A stretch of DNA of 64,000 nucleotides from Psychrobacter sp. APC 3281 (GTDB lineage: Bacteria > Pseudomonadota > Gammaproteobacteria > Pseudomonadales > Moraxellaceae): NCBI RefSeq assembly GCF_030407815.1, contig NZ_JASDCS010000010.1, positions 1 to 64,000 of the forward strand. Direction: 5' to 3'. Shown here one piece after another: positions 9,331-20,214 of this stretch. The number at the start of each line of letters is the position of its first letter. Position 1 is the first letter of the stretch. Both the position numbers and the translations under genes were made by a program. The notes beneath the pieces were generated by a model. It was given only the letters and a program-made list of their open reading frames with translations, was not told the DNA's origin and searched no databases.

Positions 9331-12300
9331 TTGAAAGATTTACTCGATATCATGCAAAGCCCTACCGGCAACGGTAACCAAGAGTTTGATAGCATTCAAA
9401 TTACTTTAGCCTCACCTGACGTCATCAAGTCATGGTCGCACGGCGAAGTGAAAAAGCCTGAAACCATCAACTATCGCACGTTCAAGCCTGAGCGTGATGG
9501 TCTTTTTTGTGCCAAAATCTTTGGCCCAGTAAAAGACTTCGAATGTTTATGTGGTAAGTATAAGCGCCGTAAGTTCCAAGGCGTTATCTGCGAAAAATGT
9601 GGTGTTGAAGTTACCACTGCTAAAGTTCGTCGTGATCGCATGGGTCATATCGACCTAGCCAGTCCAGTTGCGCATATTTGGTTCTTAAAATCATTACCAA
9701 GCCGTATCGGTCTATTGCTAGACATGACGCTACGTGATATCGAGCGCGTTCTATATTTCGAAAGCTATATCGTTACTGAGCCTGGTCTAACTAGCTTAGA
9801 AAAGTACCAGTTACTTGATGATGAAGATTATTATAAAGCGCTTGAAGAGTTTGGTGACGAATTCACAGCCAAGATGGGTGCTGAAGCCGTTCAAGACCTA
9901 TTAAAAGACATCGATATCGATCTTGAAATTGATGAGCTACGTGAAGCGATTCCACAAACTGGTTCTGAGACTAAGCTTAAGAAGATGTCTAAGCGTCTCA
10001 AATTATTAGAAGCATTCCGTGATTCTAATAACAAGCCTGAGTGGATGGTAATGAACATCTTGCCAGTACTACCACCAGATTTGCGTCCTCTAGTACCGCT
10101 AGAAGGCGGCCGTTTTGCGACGTCAGATCTAAACGATCTATATCGCCGCGTAATCAACCGTAACAACCGTCTTAAGCGCCTGCTTGAGCTAAGTGCTCCT
10201 GATATCATCGTACGTAATGAAAAGCGTATGTTGCAAGAGTCAGTCGATGCGTTGCTTGATAACGGTCGTCGCGGTCGTGCCATCACTGGTAGTAACAAAC
10301 GTCCATTGAAATCTTTGGCAGATATGATCAAAGGTAAGCAAGGTCGTTTCCGTCAGAACTTACTTGGCAAGCGTGTCGATTACTCTGGTCGTTCGGTTAT
10401 CGTTGTAGGTCCAACACTACGTCTACATCAGTGTGGTCTACCTAAGAAAATGGCACTAGAATTATTCAAGCCATTTACTTATAACAAACTATTGTCTCAT
10501 GGTTTAGCGACTACGATTAAAGCTGCCAAAAAGATGGTAGAGCGTGAAGAGCCACAAGTGTGGGATATGCTGGCCATGGTTATCCGTGAGCATCCAGTAC
10601 TTCTTAACCGTGCGCCAACACTTCACCGTTTGGGTCTACAGGCATTTGAGCCAGTATTGATCGAAGGTAAAGCCATCCAGTTGCATCCGCTTGTTTGTAC
10701 TGCATTCAACGCCGATTTCGATGGTGACCAAATGGCCGTTCACGTGCCATTGACGCTAGAAGCACAGCTTGAATCACGTGCCCTGATGATGTCTACCAAC
10801 AACATCTTGTCACCTGCGAACGGTGATCCGATCATCGTACCATCTCAGGATGTTGTACTAGGTCTATATTACATCAGTCGCTCGTCGATCAATGCCAAAG
10901 GCGAGAGCATGATTTTTGCTACCGTTAATGAAGCATTGCGTGCAATTGGTTCAAACGATCTACATGTAAACGCTAAGATCAAAGTGCGTGTTACTGAGAC
11001 GCAAATTGACGAAGACGGTAACGAGACTAAAGAAATCAGTATCAAAGATACGGTTGCTGGTCGTCTACTTATCTGGAACATCATGCCTAAAGGTATGACG
11101 TTTGATGAGTGTAACCAGGAGATGACGAAGAAAAATATCTCTCGTTTGATTAACTCTTGCTACCGTAAAGTTGGCGTAAAAGAAAGTGTTATGTTTGCTG
11201 ACCAATTGATGTATCTTGGTTTTGCTCAAGCAACACTATCTGGCGTGTCTATCGGTATCGACGACATGGTCATTCCACCACTTAAGAAGCAAATCATCGA
11301 AGTGGCAGAAGGCGAAGTTCGCGAAATCGAAGATCAGTTCGAGCAAGGTTTCGTAACTGCTGGTGAGCGCTATAACAAAGTAGTTGATATCTGGTCACGT
11401 ACCAACGACAAAGTCGCTAAAGCGATGATGGACAACTTGGCAACAGATAAAGTTATCAACGCACAAGGTGAAGAAGACGAGCAGAAGTCATTCAACTCGA
11501 TCTTTATCATGTCAGATTCTGGTGCTCGTGGTAGTGCGGCACAGATTCGTCAGTTGGCTGGTATGCGTGGTTTGATGGCGAAACCAGATGGCTCAATCAT
11601 TGAGACACCGATTAAAGCTAACTTCCGTGAAGGTTTGACCGTACTACAGTACTTCATTTCAACTCACGGTGCACGTAAAGGTCTAGCGGATACGGCACTG
11701 AAAACAGCTAACTCGGGTTACCTAACTCGTCGTCTGGTTGATGTGGCACAAGATTTGGTTATCACTAGCGATGATTGTGGTACTGAAGAAGGCCTACTCA
11801 TGAAACCACATATCCAAGGTGGTGAAATCATTGAGAAGCTAGGTGAGCTAGTACTGGGTCGTGTGACTGCTCGTGACGTTACTTACAATGACGATGCTGA
11901 TAAAGTATTGATTCCAGCTGGTACATTGATCGATGAGTACTGGGTTAACGTCCTTGATAACAACGCAATCGATGATATCTGGGTACGTTCAGTAATTACG
12001 TGTGATATCGAGCATGGCGTATGTTCACAGTGTTATGGTCGTGACCTTGCACGTGGTCATAAAGTGAACATCGGCGAATCAGTCGGTGTTATGGCAGCTC
12101 AGTCTATTGGTGAGCCAGGTACTCAGTTAACCATGCGTACGTTCCACGTGGGCGGGGCAGCGAGCTCAGCCTCTGTAGATAACAGCATCTCTGTACGTAA
12201 TGCTGGTCAAGCGCACTTTGAAAACATGAAAACAGTACAGCATACCGATGGTCACTTAGTCATCGTATCGCGTTCAGCTGAAATCGCATTGACCGATGAG

Positions 12301-13548
12301 CTTGGCCGTGAGCGTGAACGCTATAAAGTACCATATGGTTCAAGCGTACTTGTGAAAGACGAAGAGCAGGTTGAAGGCGGTCAAACTATCGCTAAGTGGG
12401 ATCCGCATACGCATCCAATCATCACAGAATTTGCTGGTACAGCACGCTTCAGTGACATCACTGATGGTATGACTGCAACAGTGAAGGTTGATGATGCGAC
12501 TGGTATGAGCTCATTTGAGATTCTAGCCACTCGTGACCGTTCAAGCTCGGCAAAAGACTTACGTCCTGCGATTATCTTGAACACTGACGAAGGCAAAGAA
12601 GTGGTTTACTTCTTACCAGCTGAAACTATTATCCGCGTAAGCGATGGTGAGAAAGTAGCAGCAGGTTCGATTCTAGGCCGTGTACCACAAGCGTCTTCTG
12701 GTACGAAAGATATTACCGGTGGTCTACCACGTGTTGCTGATCTATTCGAAGCACGTCGTCCAAAAGATCACGCCATCATGGCAGAAATGACTGGTGTGGT
12801 AAGCTTTGGTAAAGAGACTAAAGGTAAGAACCGCTTCATTATTACTAATGAAGATGGCGAAGTACATGAAGAGCTAATCCCGAAATGGCGTCAAATAAAC
12901 GTCTTTGAAAACGAGACGGTAGCACGTGGTGAAGTGATCGCTGATGGTCCACAGAACCCACATGATATCTTGCGTTTGAAAGGTCAGACTGCACTTGCTG
13001 ATTACATCGTCAACGAAGTACAGGACGTTTATCGCTTGCAGGGTGTAAAAATCAACGACAAGCACATCGAAGTTATCATTCGTCAGATGCTGCGTAAAGT
13101 TGAAATCACTGACGGCGGCGACTCAAGTCACTTCAAAGGTGATCAGGTCGAGTATGCAGATATCAAAGCATTGAATGCTAAGCTAGAAGCGGAAGATAAA
13201 TTCCCAGTACAGTTTGAGCGTCAATTACTAGGTATCACCAAGGCAAGTCTAGCAACTGAAAGCTTTATCTCAGCGGCTTCTTTCCAGGAAACAACCCGTG
13301 TACTAACTGCGGCTGCTGTGACTGGTAAAGTAGATGAGCTACGTGGTCTAAAAGAAAACGTGGTTGTTGGTCGCTTGATTCCTGCAGGTACTGGTCTTGC
13401 TTATCATAAAGCACGTAAAGAAAAAGCAGATCAGAAGCTACAAGATAAAGATTTGAATGCAGCGTTTGATATGACTGCAAGCACTGATAGCAAAGACTTT
13501 GCAAGCTTTGATGAAGCATTTGCTCAAGAGTTAAATCAAGATAATTAA
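9331..13548 (+). CDS. rpoC: DNA-directed RNA polymerase subunit beta'
   Basis: RpoC is the largest core subunit and carries the catalytic Mg2+ site. The 1405 residues match E. coli (1407). Visible: the N-terminal zinc ribbon ([19 protein letters not shown]), the catalytic [12 protein letters not shown] at about residues 460-471, and the second zinc cluster with [19 protein letters not shown] and [18 protein letters not shown]. The start is TTG, chosen because CGGAG lies seven bases upstream and the product begins MKDLLDIMQ as in relatives. It is followed by a strong terminator. Confidence 0.99.
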   Translation: MKDLLDIMQSPTGNGNQEFDSIQITLASPDVIKSWSHGEVKKPETINYRTFKPERDGLFCAKIFGPVKDFECLCGKYKRRKFQGVICEKCGVEVTTAKVRRDRMGHIDLASPVAHIWFLKSLPSRIGLLLDMTLRDIERVLYFESYIVTEPGLTSLEKYQLLDDEDYYKALEEFGDEFTAKMGAEAVQDLLKDIDIDLEIDELREAIPQTGSETKLKKMSKRLKLLEAFRDSNNKPEWMVMNILPVLPPDLRPLVPLEGGRFATSDLNDLYRRVINRNNRLKRLLELSAPDIIVRNEKRMLQESVDALLDNGRRGRAITGSNKRPLKSLADMIKGKQGRFRQNLLGKRVDYSGRSVIVVGPTLRLHQCGLPKKMALELFKPFTYNKLLSHGLATTIKAAKKMVEREEPQVWDMLAMVIREHPVLLNRAPTLHRLGLQAFEPVLIEGKAIQLHPLVCTAFNADFDGDQMAVHVPLTLEAQLESRALMMSTNNILSPANGDPIIVPSQDVVLGLYYISRSSINAKGESMIFATVNEALRAIGSNDLHVNAKIKVRVTETQIDEDGNETKEISIKDTVAGRLLIWNIMPKGMTFDECNQEMTKKNISRLINSCYRKVGVKESVMFADQLMYLGFAQATLSGVSIGIDDMVIPPLKKQIIEVAEGEVREIEDQFEQGFVTAGERYNKVVDIWSRTNDKVAKAMMDNLATDKVINAQGEEDEQKSFNSIFIMSDSGARGSAAQIRQLAGMRGLMAKPDGSIIETPIKANFREGLTVLQYFISTHGARKGLADTALKTANSGYLTRRLVDVAQDLVITSDDCGTEEGLLMKPHIQGGEIIEKLGELVLGRVTARDVTYNDDADKVLIPAGTLIDEYWVNVLDNNAIDDIWVRSVITCDIEHGVCSQCYGRDLARGHKVNIGESVGVMAAQSIGEPGTQLTMRTFHVGGAASSASVDNSISVRNAGQAHFENMKTVQHTDGHLVIVSRSAEIALTDELGRERERYKVPYGSSVLVKDEEQVEGGQTIAKWDPHTHPIITEFAGTARFSDITDGMTATVKVDDATGMSSFEILATRDRSSSAKDLRPAIILNTDEGKEVVYFLPAETIIRVSDGEKVAAGSILGRVPQASSGTKDITGGLPRVADLFEARRPKDHAIMAEMTGVVSFGKETKGKNRFIITNEDGEVHEELIPKWRQINVFENETVARGEVIADGPQNPHDILRLKGQTALADYIVNEVQDVYRLQGVKINDKHIEVIIRQMLRKVEITDGGDSSHFKGDQVEYADIKALNAKLEAEDKFPVQFERQLLGITKASLATESFISAASFQETTRVLTAAAVTGKVDELRGLKENVVVGRLIPAGTGLAYHKARKEKADQKLQDKDLNAAFDMTASTDSKDFASFDEAFAQELNQDN

Positions 13549-13583
13549 TAGCATTAAGTATCCTGATTCATTCTTAATTTGAT

Positions 13584-13614
13584 AAAAAAGCCAGCCTAAG
13601 TTGCTGGCTTTTTT
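13584..13614 (+). terminator. Rho-independent terminator of rpoBC
   Basis: A6-GCCAGC, loop CTAAGTT, GCTGGC-T6. A perfect 12-bp stem including the A/T tracts, 36 bases after the rpoC stop. Confidence 0.93.
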
Positions 13615-13714
13615 GTGCGTATAAAAAGCTGAGAAAGGCATGGTGCTATTATCTAAAAAAATAGTACACTGGAAATAGGCTCTAATTCACTACTCATAGA
13701 AGGATAATTAGCAA

Positions 13715-14239
13715 ATGGCAGGTAAAACTCGCGTCGCCAAATATCAAGCAGATCGAACCAATCAAAAGTTATATTTCTGTCGTTTATCTTGCCAATCTGC
13801 AGGAAGTACCAATGATAAGCAGTTATATCAAGCACATTGTGAGACTGCTATTTTTCACTTGCATGGTGCGCTGCTGGCATTTATTCAGGAGTTGGGTCAT
13901 TTCTATAGCTTAAACATGACGGCGCCAACTTTGCTCGATATTGAACAAGCATTGAGCGAGCGTACGCAAGTATCTCCTGAGATTCAGCGTCTGCAGCAAT
14001 TACAGCAGCAAGGTTTTATTGCCAATATAGAACGTGCTTATCAGCGTTGTCTGTATGCAGTACCGCCAGATACTATCGTTGATGAAGCACCAAGTAGCCA
14101 ATCAGCGTCGCCAGACTTGATTGTCAATGTTGTCACTTTATCTAATCAATGGCTGCCTGATGAGACTACAATACGAGAATGGCGCAATCAGCTTTTAGAG
14201 CTGATTGAACAACTGCGTGCAGGTATGGTTGAATTCTAA
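13715..14239 (+). CDS. DUF6586 family protein of unknown function
   Basis: This 174-residue soluble protein has no signal peptide or membrane segment. The N-terminus ADRTNQKLYFCRLSCQSAG and the middle HCETAIFHLHGALLAFIQEL recall the DUF6586 family of pseudomonads and relatives (pattern TNQKL-F, then a helix with AA-FHLYGALL). It looks mainly helical, with a glutamine-rich stretch near residues 88-96. It is a single gene between the rpoBC terminator and a bidirectional terminator. Function is unknown; the family assignment is from memory of the pattern and is moderate. Confidence 0.75.
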   Translation: MAGKTRVAKYQADRTNQKLYFCRLSCQSAGSTNDKQLYQAHCETAIFHLHGALLAFIQELGHFYSLNMTAPTLLDIEQALSERTQVSPEIQRLQQLQQQGFIANIERAYQRCLYAVPPDTIVDEAPSSQSASPDLIVNVVTLSNQWLPDETTIREWRNQLLELIEQLRAGMVEF

Positions 14240-14333
14240 TAGGAAGTAAACCAGAAGATTTATTCTGTGCTTGCTATTTATTGAACCATTTGAAAGTATG
14301 ATTAAGTAGGGTAGGTCATAGTCTACAGCGCAT

Positions 14334-14372
14334 AAAAAAGGCTTATTCAGTCATTGCTGAATAAGCCTTTTT
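14334..14372. terminator. Bidirectional terminator between the DUF6586 gene and mrcA
   Basis: A6-GGCTTATTCAG, loop TCATTG, CTGAATAAGCC-T5. The 11-bp perfect stem has A and T tracts on both sides and lies between convergent genes, so it can serve both strands. Confidence 0.92.
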
Positions 14373-14399
14373 CTTATTAACTAAAAATAGTGTTGTTTG

Positions 14400-17036
14400 T
14401 TATTCTGGCATCGGAGGCATACTTTCAACGGGCGTCACTGTTAATGGATTTTCCGGTACGCTGTCATCACTACGATTGCTGCTTGGTTTCGTTGATGTTG
14501 GAGTGCTAGTATCTTCAGTAGGCTCTGGAACCGAAGGCTTACGCTGCTGGGTTTGAGTCTTGACTGGCTTGGCTGATTTATTAGCGTCATCGTTAACTAG
14601 GACGCCATCATCAGTCATCTCTATGATGCTTTGCTGTTGCTTTCTGGATTTTGAGCGGTTATTGATAGATACCCATTGGCTTGGCGTGTCTTTGAGCTGT
14701 GCTTTCATAAAGTCCATCCATACTGGCAGCGCTGCCACACCACCATATTCACGGCGACCCATAGTAGATGGTTGATCAAATCCCATCCATACTACTGTCG
14801 CATTGGTAGGATGGAACCCAGCAAACCACGCATCTTTGGCCTGATTGGTAGTACCAGTTTTGCCACCGATATCATTGCGACCTAATGCCTTTGCTCTTAC
14901 CGCTGTACCGCGTTGGACTACATCGCGTAGTATATCTGCCATCTCAAAAGCGACTCTAGGTTGCAGTATGCGCGGTGCTTGTTTGGCTCTTACATATTGT
15001 ACGGCAGGCGCTTTTAGGCGGTCTGACTGTGGACCTGCGTTATATACCGTTAAATCAAGCTTTTTATCTGTTGTTTCGCTATTATCATTGCTTTCTGATA
15101 ATGAATTATTGGCAGTTATTTCATTAGTGCTATCATCAAGCGCTTCAATTGACTTCTCATACTCTTCAACTAAGCTGCTATTAACCTTTTCAAGTTTTTC
15201 GTTAAAGCATAGTGCACATGCTTGACGTGGATTAGCCTGAAACAACAGCTCGTTTTTATAATTATAAATTTGTTCAATAAAGTAAGGTTGGACACGATGA
15301 CCACCATTCGCGAAAGTTGAGTAAGCCGTGGCCATTTGTAATGGTGTGGCTTGTCCTGCTCCAAGTGCTAATGACAAGGTTGTCGGCAGCTTTTCTTTAT
15401 CAAGACCAAATTCATCTAATAGGTTGCGCGTACTTGAGATACCGATAGCTTGCAACAAGCGAATAGATACGAGGTTACGAGACAAATATAAACCACGACG
15501 TAAAGTGATATCACCTAAGAAACGTTCATCAGAGTTTTTGGGTTTCCAGTCACCTACTTGGATAGCTCGGTCAGACACGATGGTATCTGGGCGATAACCT
15601 TTTTCTAAAGCGGCCGTATAAACAAGTGGCTTAATGGTAGAGCCAGGTTGACGCCATCCTTGCAAGGCACGGTTGAATTTACTGTGGTTGAAATCAAAGC
15701 CACCGACCAATGCATTGACAGCACCAGTCTCTGGATTCAACGAGACCAAGCTGCCTTGGATTTTAGGTATTTGACCTAGTTGCCAGTTGCCATTTGAAGT
15801 AGGTATCACACGAACGATATCGTTTTTCTTAACGACTTGACTGGCATTGCTAGGGTAATAACCAATACGGTCGGCAGAAATATATTTGCGCGCCCATTTC
15901 ATACCAGACCAATTAACGGTCACTTCTTCACCGGATTGAAGGACTGCATTAAAACTACGAGAATTGACTTTAGTCACTTTGGCAGGAGACATATTGCTGT
16001 AGCGTCGGAAGTTTTCGAGAGGTTCATCATTTGCTTCAGCACCGCGCCAACCATGGCGATGCTCATAGGCAATTAAGCCTGTTATTACTGCTGCTTCTGC
16101 ATCTGTTTGCGCTTTACTATCTACTGTGAGACGTACGCGCCACCCACCGTGCATGACTTGATCGCCATAACGTTCGACCAAAGAAGCTCGCGTCATTTCT
16201 GCCAAATAAGGCATATTTACATCGAGCTTTTCTTTATATAGGTTGATACCTATAGGGGAGTTGACCGCTTCATCATACTGAGCTTTGGTAATATAGCCAA
16301 GCTCATGCATGCGTCCAACGATCCAGTTACGGCGAGTCAATGCACGGCTAGGATTGGCAACAGGATTGTATTTAGAAGGGGCTTTTGGTAGACCTGCTAA
16401 CATGGCCATTTCAGCAATGGTTAGATGGTCTAATGACTTACTATAATATTTTTTGGCCGCAGCGCGGATGCCATAGGCGCCTTCACCCAGATAAATCTTA
16501 TTGACATATAGTGTCAAGATGTCATTTTTGCTCAGTTCGTCTTCGATCTTCCGCGCCAAAAACAACTCTGTTAGTTTGCGGTTTAAAGTACGTTCTGGAC
16601 TTAAGAAGTAATTTTTGGCGACCTGCATCGTAATGGTAGAGCCACCGGTTTGACCATCGTCATCAGTGACTGCTTCGGTGACAGCGCGACCAAGACCTTT
16701 AATGCTAATTCCACTATGCTGAAAGAAAGAAGCATCTTCGGCTGCTAAAAAAGCATGAGTTAAATCTTCAGGAATCTCATCAAAACTAACTGGCAACGAT
16801 AAACGATTGCCATATTGGCCAATTAATTTATCATCACTACTATAAATCTGTAATGGCATTTCTAGTTTAGCTGTTTTAATCTCTTGCGTACTAGGTAGGG
16901 TCGGCGATAGATACATGGCCATCCCATAAAAACCAATAGGTACAGCAAGTGCTAGAACAACTGCCAATGCTAGGCAAGCGATAAAGAGTCCCACCAAAAA
17001 GCGAATGAGACGAGCGGTAGCATTTGTTTTGGCCAT
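14400..17036 (-). CDS. mrcA: Penicillin-binding protein 1A (bifunctional transglycosylase/transpeptidase)
   Basis: PBP1A polymerises and cross-links peptidoglycan in the periplasm. The 878 residues begin with a cytosolic tail and one membrane anchor (about residues 10-37). The glycosyltransferase domain shows EDASFFQHSGIS and GGSTITMQVAKNYF. The transpeptidase domain has SxxK as GSTIKP near residue 465, SxN as SRN near 520 and KTGTT near 728. Between SxN and KTG lies a low-complexity insertion rich in Ser, Asn and Glu (about residues 620-680). The C-terminus is a long Pro/Ser/Thr tail. It is divergent from pilM, a conserved gammaproteobacterial neighbourhood. Confidence 0.95.
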   Translation of the reverse strand: MAKTNATARLIRFLVGLFIACLALAVVLALAVPIGFYGMAMYLSPTLPSTQEIKTAKLEMPLQIYSSDDKLIGQYGNRLSLPVSFDEIPEDLTHAFLAAEDASFFQHSGISIKGLGRAVTEAVTDDDGQTGGSTITMQVAKNYFLSPERTLNRKLTELFLARKIEDELSKNDILTLYVNKIYLGEGAYGIRAAAKKYYSKSLDHLTIAEMAMLAGLPKAPSKYNPVANPSRALTRRNWIVGRMHELGYITKAQYDEAVNSPIGINLYKEKLDVNMPYLAEMTRASLVERYGDQVMHGGWRVRLTVDSKAQTDAEAAVITGLIAYEHRHGWRGAEANDEPLENFRRYSNMSPAKVTKVNSRSFNAVLQSGEEVTVNWSGMKWARKYISADRIGYYPSNASQVVKKNDIVRVIPTSNGNWQLGQIPKIQGSLVSLNPETGAVNALVGGFDFNHSKFNRALQGWRQPGSTIKPLVYTAALEKGYRPDTIVSDRAIQVGDWKPKNSDERFLGDITLRRGLYLSRNLVSIRLLQAIGISSTRNLLDEFGLDKEKLPTTLSLALGAGQATPLQMATAYSTFANGGHRVQPYFIEQIYNYKNELLFQANPRQACALCFNEKLEKVNSSLVEEYEKSIEALDDSTNEITANNSLSESNDNSETTDKKLDLTVYNAGPQSDRLKAPAVQYVRAKQAPRILQPRVAFEMADILRDVVQRGTAVRAKALGRNDIGGKTGTTNQAKDAWFAGFHPTNATVVWMGFDQPSTMGRREYGGVAALPVWMDFMKAQLKDTPSQWVSINNRSKSRKQQQSIIEMTDDGVLVNDDANKSAKPVKTQTQQRKPSVPEPTEDTSTPTSTKPSSNRSDDSVPENPLTVTPVESMPPMPE

Positions 17037-17229
17037 AATAAGACTTATTAGTTAGAATTTGTAGCAGACAATATTATTATACATTGAACAAAATAGGCAG
17101 GTCATAATAAATGTGTAAGTTGGTCTTAATATATTTTTAAATGCTTGAATCTATCAATTAAGTAAAGTATTGTATTGAATTATTACAAATAACTACCAGA
17201 TTGTACACTTAATATAAGGTATAGAGCTA
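17037..17229. promoter_or_regulatory. Divergent promoter region mrcA / pilMNOPQ
   Basis: This 193-base AT-rich spacer separates two divergent operons and must hold promoters for both. TATAAG near 17213 is a possible -10 for pilM, but no convincing -35 is seen, so individual boxes are not called. Confidence 0.4.
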
Positions 17230-18285
17230 GTGAGGCTATTTACTTCCAAAAGTCGACATTTGATTGGCGTGGATATTTGTGCCACCTCAGTAAAGTTGGT
17301 TGACATACAGCGTCAGCAAGGCATGTTCCACCTAAAATCTTATGGTATTGAAAGACTACCGGAAGGTATCGTGGTTGATAAGATTCTAGTAGATACAGAA
17401 GCTGCCGGTAATATTATAACGAGCTTGGCACGACGCTGCCAAGTCGCGGGTAGCAATGCTGCGACCGCTGTTTCTGGCTCTGCAGTGATTACTAAAATCA
17501 TTGATATGGATATGACACTCAGCGATGTAGAGCGTGAGGCGCAAATACGTTTAGATGCTGATCAGTATGTGCCTTATCCATTAGAAGACGTCAATCTAGA
17601 TTTTGAAGTATTAGGACCGTCTTTGGTTAGTGAAGATATGGTTCAGGTATTGCTTGCTGCTTCTCGTTCAGAAAACGTCGACCAACGTGTTGATGCTTTA
17701 GCCTTTGGTGGACTACAAACGAAAGTCATGGATATCGAATCTCATGCAATCGAGCGTGCGTTTGGATTGATGGTAGATAGCCTACCAAATGTACCAGAAC
17801 TAGTAGCATTGGTAGATATCGGCCATAATCAGACCACATTATATATTGCCAAGAATGGTGAGTTTATTTATAGTCGTGAGCAGTTATTTGGTGGTACTCA
17901 GCTGACCGAGGCAATACAAAATCGCTATGGCCTATCAGCAGAAGAAGCGACACTAAGTAAACGCGAACGTACCTTGCCTGATGACTACTATCCTGAAGTA
18001 CTAACCCCTTTTATAGAAAATACCATTCAACAAATCACTCGCTCTTTACAGTTTTATTTTTCATCAAGTCAATATAGCAGTATCGATCATGTGGTGCTTG
18101 CAGGGGGCAGTAGTTCTATTGCAGGTCTCGCTGGTATGGCACAACAAAAGCTGGGTGTAACTGTCAGTGTTGCCAACCCTTTTACCAATATGACTATTGC
18201 ACCAAATATTGACAATGAGCAACTGGCGGTTGATGCGCCAAGCTTAATGGCTGCATGCGGTCTTGCGTTAAGGAGCTTTGACTAA
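17230..18285 (+). CDS. pilM: Type IV pilus inner membrane assembly protein PilM
   Basis: PilM is an actin-like (FtsA-fold) cytoplasmic protein that binds the N-terminus of PilN and connects the pilus alignment complex to the motor. The 351-residue protein begins MRLFTSKSRHLIGVDICATSVK, with the phosphate-1 motif IGVDICATSVKLV and later nucleotide-fold motifs LVDIGHNQTTLY and VVLAGGSSSIAG. The start codon is GTG with only a weak ribosome binding site. Its stop overlaps the pilN start by one base. It is the first gene of pilMNOPQ. Confidence 0.96.
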   Translation: MRLFTSKSRHLIGVDICATSVKLVDIQRQQGMFHLKSYGIERLPEGIVVDKILVDTEAAGNIITSLARRCQVAGSNAATAVSGSAVITKIIDMDMTLSDVEREAQIRLDADQYVPYPLEDVNLDFEVLGPSLVSEDMVQVLLAASRSENVDQRVDALAFGGLQTKVMDIESHAIERAFGLMVDSLPNVPELVALVDIGHNQTTLYIAKNGEFIYSREQLFGGTQLTEAIQNRYGLSAEEATLSKRERTLPDDYYPEVLTPFIENTIQQITRSLQFYFSSSQYSSIDHVVLAGGSSSIAGLAGMAQQKLGVTVSVANPFTNMTIAPNIDNEQLAVDAPSLMAACGLALRSFD

Positions 18286-18938
18286 TGGCTCGTATTAACC
18301 TTTTACCTTGGCGACAAGAAGAGCGTGAACGTCGTAACAAAGAGTTTATGACATTGATAGTGGCAGTAACGTTACTGACCCTATTAGCAGCTTTTGCTTC
18401 ATGGAGTTATTTCAATAATGAACTTGATGAGCAGCTTGATGCCAACGCATTGATCGAACAAGAAAACACTCGCTTAGACACTGCATTGACCGAAATTGAC
18501 AGTTTAGAACAGCGCCGTGAAGACATTATTTCACGCATGCAAGTCATTCAAGATTTGCAGGGACGACGTCCTGTGCCTGTACGTTTATGGGATGATCTCG
18601 CTAAAGCTATTCCACCAGCACTTTATCTAAATAACCTCAAACGTGAAGGTGATACGCTAACTTTGACAGGCTTAGCGGACAATCCAAATATTGTGTCCAG
18701 CCTGATTCGTAACCTTGATAACAGTAAATGGATGGGCAACTCAGCAGTAAGTAACATTCAACAGAATATTAGCGCTTATGAGGCTGCTCCAGTACTCAAT
18801 AATACGGTTAATACTGGTGAGCAAGTGCGCCCCGTTTATCCTGAAGACAGTTACGTACAGTTTGTAGTAACGACTAGAGTACAATCGGAAACTCAGACTG
18901 CTGCTGATACCGATACTGGTCTAGGAGGTGCATTATGA
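18285..18938 (+). CDS. pilN: Type IV pilus assembly protein PilN
   Basis: PilN is a bitopic inner membrane protein that joins cytoplasmic PilM to periplasmic PilO. The N-terminus ARINLLPWRQEERERRNKEF is the PilM-binding INLLPWR motif. One membrane segment follows (about residues 22-44), then a coiled coil and a ferredoxin-like periplasmic domain. 217 residues. It overlaps pilM by one base and pilO by four, consistent with tight translational coupling. Confidence 0.96.
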   Translation: MARINLLPWRQEERERRNKEFMTLIVAVTLLTLLAAFASWSYFNNELDEQLDANALIEQENTRLDTALTEIDSLEQRREDIISRMQVIQDLQGRRPVPVRLWDDLAKAIPPALYLNNLKREGDTLTLTGLADNPNIVSSLIRNLDNSKWMGNSAVSNIQQNISAYEAAPVLNNTVNTGEQVRPVYPEDSYVQFVVTTRVQSETQTAADTDTGLGGAL

Positions 18939-19654
18939 AGCTTATCCGCAAAAAGAGCCTCTCTAAAACCAAAAAATCTGCTTTAAAGCCAAAAAAGCAA
19001 TTCGATTTAAATGAGTTTCGTCGTAGTTTTGAGTCGCTAGATTCAGAAAACTATGGCAGTTGGCCATTACCTGTAAAGGTGACAGTGATTGGTCTTATCA
19101 TCACTTTTATCGCAGCATTGTCATGGGCATTACCCATCAGTAGCAAAATCGATGAGATCAATGCGGCTGAAAGCCAGCAGCAGACCTTGCTTGATAGCTA
19201 CCGTGAAAAAGAATCTCGCGCACGTCATTTAAAAGCATATCAAGCGCAAGTTGTCCAAATGGAAACTGAATTTAATACTTTGTTAGATCAGTTGCCGAAA
19301 GATACGCGTGTGTCAGAATTGGTGGAAGGCATAAACATGACAGGCGTTGGTAGTAATATTCGTTTTCAGGATATTTCAGTAGAGCCTGAAATTGAAAATG
19401 AATTCTTTATTGAGCAGCCAATACGTATTGCTGCTTTGGGTGAATACCATCAGTTTGGTAGCTTTATCAGTGGTCTGGCTGCACTGCCTCGAATTATCAC
19501 GATGCATGATTTTGAAGTCAGTAACCCGCAGCCTACATTAGATGTTTTGCCAGAGCTTAACTTAGTCTTGCAAACTAAGACTTATCGCTCTAAAGAAGCG
19601 GCTCCTGAAGGTGATGAAGCCGCTGCTACTGATGCAAATGCAGGAGGCAACTAA
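18935..19654 (+). CDS. pilO: Type IV pilus assembly protein PilO
   Basis: PilO pairs with PilN in the periplasm to align the inner and outer membrane parts of the pilus machine. 239 residues: a lysine-rich cytosolic N-terminus, one membrane segment near residues 47-70, a coiled coil, then a ferredoxin-like domain (LPKDTRVSELVEGINMTGVG). The C-terminal tail is acidic and alanine-rich. It overlaps pilN by four bases (ATGA) and pilP by one. Confidence 0.95.
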   Translation: MKLIRKKSLSKTKKSALKPKKQFDLNEFRRSFESLDSENYGSWPLPVKVTVIGLIITFIAALSWALPISSKIDEINAAESQQQTLLDSYREKESRARHLKAYQAQVVQMETEFNTLLDQLPKDTRVSELVEGINMTGVGSNIRFQDISVEPEIENEFFIEQPIRIAALGEYHQFGSFISGLAALPRIITMHDFEVSNPQPTLDVLPELNLVLQTKTYRSKEAAPEGDEAAATDANAGGN

Positions 19655-20187
19655 TGAGTATTCAAAGAATGCCCATGCTATTGGTTTTAAGTGTCGCTGT
19701 TTTATCTATGACTGGGTGTAGTGACCGTATAGGTATGGCAGAACAGGCAATGACCGATATCCGTAATCAGCCTGCACAGCCTATTGAGCCGCCGCCTAAA
19801 GCCGAGCTGGTAGAGGATTTTGTATATAGCGCTAGTTCGCAGCGTAGTCCATTTTTACCACCGAGTTTAGTCAATGTACAAGGCCCGACCACTCCTATAG
19901 ATGGTGTACGACCAGATATCAACAGAATCAAAGAACCGCTTGAGCAGTATGAATTGTCGCAATTGGTCTTCCGAGGTGTGGTGATTTCGCCCGAAGGTCA
20001 GCGATATGCATTGATACAACGTCCTGATGGTTCGGTTGCCAGTGTTAAAGTAGGCGATTATCTTGGATTGAATGACGGCCGTATTGTTGAAATCACGCCG
20101 ACCCAGGTTAACTTGATTGAAATTGTGCCAGATAGCCGCGCAGGGTTTGTAGAAAAACCCCAGTCGCTGGTATCCCCTATAAGCTAA
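19654..20187 (+). CDS. pilP: Type IV pilus lipoprotein PilP
   Basis: PilP is a lipoprotein that connects PilNO to the PilQ secretin. The 177-residue precursor has a signal peptide with lipobox LSMTGC, Cys22 being the likely lipidated residue. A proline-rich linker is followed by the beta-sandwich HR domain (LSQLVFRGVVISPEGQRYAL, then VKVGDYLGLNDGRIVEI). It starts one base inside the pilO stop. pilQ begins 27 bases downstream. Confidence 0.96.
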   Translation: MSIQRMPMLLVLSVAVLSMTGCSDRIGMAEQAMTDIRNQPAQPIEPPPKAELVEDFVYSASSQRSPFLPPSLVNVQGPTTPIDGVRPDINRIKEPLEQYELSQLVFRGVVISPEGQRYALIQRPDGSVASVKVGDYLGLNDGRIVEITPTQVNLIEIVPDSRAGFVEKPQSLVSPIS

Positions 20188-20214
20188 GTCGGCAGATTTT
20201 TTGAGGAATAAATA

